The translations under genes and the position numbers were made by a program. From the NCBI RefSeq assembly GCF_030272615.1, contig NC_081407.1, positions 316,912,456 to 316,976,455 on the forward strand: DNA of 64,000 bases, written 5' to 3'. Within the stretch, counting starts at the first letter, position 1. The number at the start of each line of letters is the position of its first letter. Origin of the DNA: Cryptomeria japonica (Eukaryota; Streptophyta; Pinopsida; Cupressales; Cupressaceae). The notes under the pieces were generated by a model. That model searched no databases. It was not told the DNA's origin and saw nothing but the letters and a program-made list of their open reading frames with translations. Below are positions 57,163 to 64,000 of the stretch, in pieces.

Positions 57163-58318
57163 TGTTGGAATCAAGGAACACTAAGAGAGCGGGGGTGGGG
57201 TGGGGGGGTGAATCAGTGTTCTATAATTTTTAATATCCCGAATTTGATTCTTTATCCACTTAATGCAATTGAACAAAAGAAAGATGCAAAAACATAAAGA
57301 AAATAACAACTACACCATACCACCAATATTTTTACGTGGAAACCCGGTTAAGGGAAAAACCACGGTGGGATTGAAACCCACAATATTTATATACCTTGTT
57401 AGAAGTATAATAATATTATGTGAGGGGAATGCACATGCATTCAGTCATACTGCCTAGAGCTCACTGCTCAAATTACAATAGGGGATACAACCTCAGAAGT
57501 CTCATTGCCTTACAAAATTATTACAAATAATAATTGGAATGTCTGAAATGATAAACAATATCTACAAATGCCAAAAATAGTTTTGGTTAAGCACAAATCA
57601 CATACTATTACTTTGCTTTTCTATACTGCTCTGTTATGATATTTTGTTGTATTTCGGAGTTCAAATCCTTCACAAGCGCACATGAAACTGCACACAATCA
57701 CTTGTAAAAATATTCCACATAACTACTAATATAGAAAATAATCATATCAATCGGTCTTATGTATCTGCATCATCAATTTAGGACTACTCCCTGTTGGCTT
57801 CAAGAACATGATACAAAAGATGAAACGTGTACTTAAGTCAGCTCAATTAGAACTCAAATGCATATGCAGACTAGAACAAGTTGTCCACATGCTTCCCACA
57901 TATCAGCTTACCATTCTCAATCATAGAAACAATCATGAAAATCGATCCACAAGATCTACACATCGAATATCTGCACGATACTTCTGATGAACACTATAAT
58001 TGTCAAAAACTTGTCTACTGGATTCTCCAACTTACTCAAAACTCAACACCAAAGGCAATAAACATAGAATAAGGTAGAATACACATTCACAATGCTTCTT
58101 CGATATGTGTAACCCAAGATATTCAACACAAATTATTCGCCAATCAAAATACTGAACACTATCGAATACACTGTTCTATCTCACTGGACCTCACCAAATC
58201 TCATCGGACCTCAATGTCTCTTCTAGTATGAATGAATCATGAACTACAGATAGAATATCTAGCTCTAGTTGCTATCAGTTACAACATCTAAACATAAATG
58301 TAGTGTCTCTTACCAACA
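57163..58318 (-). repeat. 3' LTR of the second non-autonomous element
   Basis: 1156 bp. G-rich run 57191-57208 then TGAATCAGT; GGAAACCCGG...AACCACGGTGGG block at 57338-57384. Confidence 0.88.
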
Positions 58319-58819
58319 ATCTCCCCTTTTAGCATTGATGGAAAAACTTAGTGAAAAATGACTAAGTGTCGGAAGCAAAGCCAAATTACTATACATTGCA
58401 ACCAAAAAATATGACTAATAGACTCCAAAAATCAACAACTCCCCCTAAGATCAACATTTTTCACTGCTCTATGAGTTATCCCCCTTTGACATCAATGGAG
58501 AAGCTGGGGTTTCGAAAACCAAAAATTCAGGCCAAAATTCTATATACATATGTACACACAGTCCTTACATACACAAAAATTTGAAGATGTGTACATAAGA
58601 ATTATTCAATGTACCCAAGTGGCTATCCTATCCCTTCTTCATACTCTCCAACACCATTATAAGCCAACTGAATAGGTAAGCTTGTGCCTTTTCTGTTTTT
58701 AGATCAGCCAAATCACTGTTGGCCATAGCATCTTGGGTATCCTTCAAGGCACTGAGTATAATATCCAACTTGGGAGTGATGAGACTCCTAAGCTCTCCAA
58801 ATCTGTCGATTATTCTCTC

Positions 58820-60709
58820 TCAGTCATGGCTTAGGCTTCTGATCTTCTCAAGAAATGATATGACTTGATCATTATGATTGCTCAAAGAAATTGACAGATG
58901 ATCAATCGATTGAGATATGCTTGCTAACTGATCCTCGTTCTCCTTAGACCTCTTATCAACATACTTAGTGAACCTTTTCAAAGATAGGGATGATTTGTAC
59001 ATATTTCCACCTTTGGATAATGCATCCTTTATGCTCTTCACACATGCATCTAAAGTGACTCTATCTTTTGCAATCATCTTCTTCAATGTTCATAGCCTCT
59101 TAGTATTAAACTCATTCCACACTTTCTCCTCAACAGATTTCTCAAAATATTCAAAGTGACTATCCACAGAGTTGATTAGAGTCTTCAACTACCCGGATGT
59201 GGTGTTTGAAGTATCCTTCTGAAATGAGGGCATCAACTTCTCCAAAATATCGGATGCTAGGGTTAGCAACATACTGTCTTCAGAAGATCCTCACTGGCTT
59301 TAGCTTGAGAAAATGATGCTAACTAAAGCTTCTGGATGGGGGGACTGAGAGGTGAGGTTAATTAGACTTTGCACAAATTCTGGATCATCTACTATCTACT
59401 TTCCCTTCATTGCCTTTGTAGTGTCTCTTGCTTCTGGAATGGATTCTTTCTTTTTCTCAACCTACACTTTCTTTGCAACCTTATCTATTTCAGCTTCCTT
59501 CTCAGGTAACTCAGAGTCTACCAAAGGATTCTCAACCTCATCTGCTTTGTCTTCTTTACCCACATCTGCTTCACCCTTATCTTTTTCTTCCTCAACTCCA
59601 ACTTCTTCCAGAACATTGACCTTTCCTTGTTTAGCTGTCTGCACTTCCGTAACAGAAGTAGTATCACCCATTGGCTGTACTTCTGGATTATCCACTCCTA
59701 CTTGGTCAACTGTGTGATCTTCTTGAACTAAAGGAATATCATTCTTTGTCTTCTTAGTTTCTAGATGTGTATCATCTTGTCTTTTTTCTGGATTGACTTC
59801 ATATTCATTCTCAAGAAAAACTTTCCTCAAAATTTTCTCTATATCCTTAACAACTTCATCAACTTTTTTGATCATTATCTTATTTACCCTAGTCTTACTC
59901 TGGGACTCATTTTTAGCTAGCTTAATGATTCTAGATATCTCCTCCTTAGCTATTACCAAAAAGAGTTCTACTAGTACATTCTATTTTAGTCTCTCATCTT
60001 CTTTAATTGCAGTTAGTCTCCTTGCATCCAAAATTTCAAACAAACTCTTCAGAATCTTAGACATTATTTCTATCAAGGCTTTTCTATATATGTTCATATA
60101 TTCTATAGTGGCTTCTTCTAAGGTTCTTTTGTTATTTTCATCACAATTGTCAAACCATTCAGTCAAAGGCTTCAAGTTTCCATTCTTGATAATCTCATCT
60201 ACAATTTGATGTAATGTTATAGGAGCTTTCACAGTAAACTTTCCTTGGTTTATTACCTGATCAAGCTCAGATGACTTTGACTTCTTGCTTGACCTTGTTC
60301 TACTAGATGGTTTCTCCTTAGTGATCTTGGTGGCCTTAGCAGCTTTGGCTTTAACCTCCTTGACTGCTTCATTTGACTTGGTCTCCTCATCATCTACGGT
60401 TACAAATCTGACTGTCTTCCTCTTCTTCTCACTAGCACCAGATGGCTTGACTGAAGATTTTATTTTTCTTGCAGGCTTTGTAGGACTGGAGGAGTGAGTG
60501 ACACTTCTTGATTGCCTTGGCTTAGGTGTAGATGCTTCTAGTTTAGCCTTCTTCTCCACCTTAACAGTTTTATCCTTAGAGAGGATATTCTTCTCTCTTG
60601 CTTTCCAGACTACCTCCTTGGTTATTCCCATGCTCTTTGCAAGGGATTCAACTTCTTTTTTGACTTTCTTTTTAATCACCGGTTTCTTGAATTGAATATG
60701 CAAATTCAA
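58820..60709 (-). pseudogene. ORF-X, C-terminal part only
   Basis: Minus-strand blocks 59981-60709 (MNLHIQFKKPVIKKKVKKEV..., with basic and Ser-rich KPARKIKSSVKPSGASEKKR), 59462-59959 (acidic, EEVGVEEEKDKGEADVGKED) and 58820-59086 (MKKMIAKDRVTLDACVKSIK, helical). They align in order with the ORF-X at 33188-35340 of the other element, most clearly around IYRKALIEIMSKILKSLFEI followed by LDARRLTAIKEDERLK. The globular N-terminal third present there (35396-36415) is absent here. Function unknown; stops and shifts between blocks. Confidence 0.6.
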
Positions 60710-60779
60710 AATCTTCTCTTTATATGAACATTTCTAACCTCTCCTATTCACATTTTTGCTTCTGCGGTACTTAGCAATG

Positions 60780-61651
60780 TGATCGGATTTGTTGCAAGAA
60801 TAGAAAACAACATTTCTTTGCATAGGTCTGAAATTCATCTGATTTCTTCTTGATCTGAACTGATTAGCAACATGTCCAAACACACCACATGCATAACATC
60901 TGATATTTCTTCAATTCTGAAAGTTGTATATCTCACTTCTTCATTCATTTGACTTATGACCATATTTGTTACATTTGAAACATTGACTGGTAAAAGATGG
61001 ACCATTATTGTTCATTCTATTTATGCATTGACTAGCCATATGACCAAATTTATTGCAAACAAAATAGTTACCATTGAACTTATGAGCATTAGGTTGCCTT
61101 ACCAGAGGCCTTCTTGAGTTGTTCTTTTGATGTGCTGATTTGGAGCTTTCACCTTTCTCAAATCCAAGACCTTGTGTATCATTAGGATTCATCTGACTTG
61201 CAAGCATCTCATCTAGTCTGGCTGAACTAATCCTAAACTTCTCCTTATACTTATTTTCAACATCAAGATCAAACTTAAGAAGAAGGATCTTCTTTCCAAA
61301 TTATTCCTCATGTTCTCTAGCTTCTTGAAGGTCACTCTTTAATTGTCCATTCTCACATTCTTCAGATTTTTCTTTCAGGGACCGAGCAAGCTTCTCCTCA
61401 TTCTTTTTCCTTTCTTCAATCTTATTTGTAAATTTCACCACTATAGATTCCATCTCATTCTTTTGGACTATATTAGATCTAGCAAGCTTCTCACATTCTT
61501 CTGTCTTTTCCTTCAGGGCTTCTTCATCATTGATTTGACTTTCTTTCTCCTTTAGCTTATCAAAAAGTTCCTTTCTCTTTTCCCTTGACTTGTTTGAGTG
61601 ATCTTTCAATGATTTAATGAATTTCTCAGCATTCTTAAGGTTTTCTTTCAC
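60780..61651 (-). pseudogene. Gag-like coiled-coil and CCHC ORF
   Basis: Block 61301-61651 (MKENLKNAEKFIKSLKDHSN...) is a Lys/Glu heptad coiled coil. Block 60941-61207 has GLGFEKGESS, then YFVCNKFGHMASQC and CFKCNKYGHKSNE, two zinc knuckles. At 60780-60930 two further, decayed knuckles appear (CYACGVFGHVANQ; YSCNKSDHIAKYRR). Order and sequence match the gag-like ORF at 36719-37858. It would bind element RNA. Confidence 0.7.
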
Positions 61652-61787
61652 TTTTCAGACCTCAGCTTGGGCTTGATCAAGATCCTGAAGTGCTACAAAA
61701 AGCTGATGTTTTAGATTACCAAAATCCATTGACTCACTTTCCTGAACCCTTCTTAAGCTGTTAGGCTTCTTTCGAGGAACTAAGCTC

Positions 61788-62841
61788 TGATTCTTTATCT
61801 ACTTAATGCAACTAAACAAAAGAAAAATACAAACACATAAAGAAAATAATAACAACACCATAACACCAGGATTTTTATGTGGAAACCCGATTAAGGGAAA
61901 AACCACGGTGGGATTAAAACCCACAATATTAATATGCCTTGTTAGAAGTATAATAATATTACATAAGGGGGATGCACATGCATTTAGGAACACTACCTAG
62001 AGACCACTTCTCAAATTACAATAGGGGCTACAACTCCAGAAGGCTCACTACCTTAAAGAATGATTACAAATAATAATTGGAATGTCAGAACTCCTTAACA
62101 ACATCTACAAATTCCAAAAACAATTCTGATTAAGCATAAATCACATAGTCTTACTCTGCTCTGCTATACTTCTCTTCCAGAGCTCAAATCCTTCACAAGA
62201 ACACATGAAACTACACACAATCACTCATAAACATATTTTACATAGAAACCAATATAGATAATGATTATATCAATCGGTCTTATATATCCACGTCATCAAT
62301 TTAGGACCACTTCCTCTCGGCTTCAAGAACATGGTACAAAAGATGAAATGTGTACTTAAGTTGGCTCAATCCAAACTCAAATGCATATGCGGACTAGAAC
62401 AAGTTGTCCACATGCTTCCCACATGTTTTCTTACCATCCTCGATCATAGAAGCAATCACCAAAATAGATCCACAAGATCCACACATCAAATATCCACACC
62501 ATATTGCTGATGAACACTATTCTTCTCAAAAAACTGTCTACTAGACTTTCCAACTTACTCAAAGCTCAACACCAAAGGCCAAAAACTTGGAATAAGGTAG
62601 ATTACACATTCACAATGCTTCTCCAAGATCCACAACACAAGATATTGAACACAAATGATTCGCCAATCAAAATACTGAACACTACTAGTTACATTGTTCT
62701 ATCTGACCGGACCTCACCGGATCTCACCGGACCTCAATGTCTCTTCTGGTATGAATGAATCATGAACTGTGGATAGAATATCTAACTCTAGTTTCCATCA
62801 ATGACAACATATAAACATAAATGCAATGTCTCTTGCTAAGA
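61788..62841 (-). repeat. 5' LTR of the second element, truncated at its inner edge
   Basis: Colinear with 57247-58318, starting at TGATTCTTTATC; the first 84 bp with the poly-G tract and the primer site are deleted. GGAAACCCGA...AACCACGGTGGG block at 61881-61927. Confidence 0.85.
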
Positions 62842-63132
62842 TTAACTATGGGGTCAGTATGCTCTTATGATAAATAATGTATATCAAAAATATTTGTATT
62901 GAATTGACCTCATTCCTCAAAGGTAGCGGAACTACAAACACAATGGAAGAAGAGAACAAGAGATAATGAGAAAATTTCTTTTTGAGTGAACATGGAAGAG
63001 ACCAAAAAGAAGGTCTCAATGCTTTGAATTGTCCTCAAGTAGACAACACAAGGCACATTTATGAACAATAGCACATGTACAACATAACATTGCTATGACA
63101 TATAGAAGAATTGAGATATAAATAGAGGAATG
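62842..63132 (-). mobile_element. Old Gypsy internal region, right part
   Basis: Resumes with GGGGTCAGTATGCT and runs parallel to 42121-42350 of the younger Gypsy (CTCAATTCTTTGCATC / CTCAATGCTTTGAATTG, AAGTAGACA, ACATATAGAAGAAT). Ends where the next LTR starts. Confidence 0.65.
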
Positions 63133-64000
63133 TGTAAAGTGGAAAATTGGGAGCTTAGCCAATTCTCCACAAGGGAAGAGGAGGATTTACTAAGCTCAAT
63201 TTTCACTGGGGGAAATTTTACATTCAAAAGAGGGATTGAATCTACCAGATCCAATCCTAAATGATGCAAGAACTGAATACTAAGTGGATTAGTTGAAACT
63301 GGAATGTAGTTGACCCTCTTTTGTAAGTTGAATAGGTAAAGTGCTGGAATTGAAGATGAAATAGGCGAAAACAATGAGCTACAGATTCGGGATTAAGTTG
63401 TGCACTTGGATCTAAGAACTTTAAGATGATTCAGATTTGCTCTGCGAAATCGGGTGAAAGTTGCAGGGACCATGTGTTCGGACCAGGTCACCCCCAACGT
63501 GGTCCTTCGAACTTTTCTTGCATCGAATTTTTTTTTTCCATCTCTACAAATAAATCTTAATTCCAAAAGTACAGCTGCGCACTTGCTTCCTGCACACAAA
63601 AAATAAGAAGAAAGGGGTTGGGAATAGGGGTTTGCCTAAGTAAAACCCTGGTTTGGAATCAACCTTGAATGAAATACTATAAATACTTGAAATAAATGAT
63701 GGAAAGGTATACCTTCAGATCTGCAATAAGTGATGACAATGCTTTTCTTATTGGATGAAATCACATATGTTGTATGAGATGGCACGAACATGACAAAACC
63801 CGAACACACACATGCTTGCAAATGAATCATTTAATAATGCTCCAATGGATGGATGAAGAGAATGCAACGCTCAAGAATGCTTGATGATGAATGCTTGGAT
63901 GTAGTCTCCTTGCTTCCTCCACTTTGTCATGCTATCACCTTATGATTGTGTCTTATGCCAAATGAGAGGGGAATACTTCCTTATATACCTACCCATCATC
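63133..64000 (-). repeat. Gypsy-type LTR running out of the window
   Basis: Begins TGTAAAGTGG like the solo LTR at 7542 and follows it block by block (TTACATTCAAAAGAGGG(G/A)TTGAA, GATCCAATCC, ACCCTCTTTTGTAA, the GGTCCTTCGAA block, GGGGTTTGCC). A minus-strand TATA (GTATATAAGG) is at 63981-63989. The right end, and whether it is solo or part of an element, lie outside. Confidence 0.8.

Larger units (their letters stand above)
57163..62841 (-). mobile_element. Second non-autonomous Copia-like element, 5.68 kb, partly deleted
   Basis: The left LTR 57163-58318 (TGTTGGAATCAAGG...TTACCAACA) and the right LTR 61788-62841 (end degraded to GCTAAGA) are flanked by TTAAC (57158-57162 and 62842-62846). 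The polypurine tract (minus AAAAGGGGAGAT) adjoins the left LTR. The interior holds a coiled-coil/CCHC ORF and C-terminal ORF-X parts, no pol. The primer site and the first roughly 84 bp of the right LTR are missing. It is a relative of the 32-38.7 kb element in layout and sequence and sits inside the old Gypsy interior. Confidence 0.88.

Noticed and set aside
59352-60695. Ser/Leu-rich plus-strand frames of 63-138 codons
   Set aside because: Antisense of the acidic and basic ORF-X blocks on the minus strand.

Overview
The window looks like plant nuclear DNA, most likely from a gymnosperm with a large, repeat-filled genome. This is inferred from the low gene density, the depth of nested LTR retrotransposons, their plant-type signals (initiator-Met tRNA primer sites, polypurine tracts, 5-bp target duplications, plant telo-boxes) and compact GT-AG introns. 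The species cannot be read from the sequence. No rRNA, tRNA or CRISPR feature was seen.

1-4.1 kb: an LTR-like sequence with a palindromic minisatellite, then the only convincing host gene. It is the 3' part of a gene encoding two PARP-type ADP-ribosyltransferase domains in tandem (four exons, 2532-4093, + strand). Domain 1 keeps H-Y-E; domain 2 has Val in place of Glu.

4.1-27 kb: weakly coding DNA, a solo Gypsy-type LTR with a clean target duplication (7542-8776), a two-copy SINE-like repeat, and four loci with long decayed reading frames that are neither pol nor classical gag ('ORF-X': about 10.2-11.5 kb -, 13.3-16.9 kb -, 19.9-23.4 kb +, 24.7-25.4 kb -). The LTR upstream of the 13.3-16.9 kb ORF carries a roughly 127-bp periodic hairpin array.

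27-64 kb: a nest of LTR elements whose order can be rebuilt. An old + strand Copia (pieces at about 27.3-27.6, 30.8-32.0 and 38.7-40.09 kb) was hit in gag by an element now reduced to a 3.2-kb solo LTR (27601-30799), and between gag and protease by a non-autonomous element (32018-38688, TSD AGTAT). It is cut off at about 40.09 kb by an old - strand Gypsy element. The 3' LTR of that Gypsy was split by a pol-less Gypsy (40403-48244, TSD AATAT) and by a Copia with gag-PR-INT-RT-RNaseH (48603-56262, TSD GTAAC/GTAAG). Its internal region was split by another non-autonomous element (57163-62841, TSD TTAAC). One more LTR starts at 63133 and leaves the window.

The non-autonomous elements at 32-38.7 and 57.2-62.8 kb share primer-site type, polypurine tract, LTR ends, a poly-G/TGAATCAGT motif and a conserved LTR block with the pol-bearing Copia at 48.6-56.3 kb. 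This fits mobilisation in trans by Copia enzymes. Instead of pol they carry a coiled-coil/CCHC gag-like ORF and a long ORF-X. Recurrence of ORF-X-like genes in several LTR families, and the tandem PARP gene, are the two most interesting signals.
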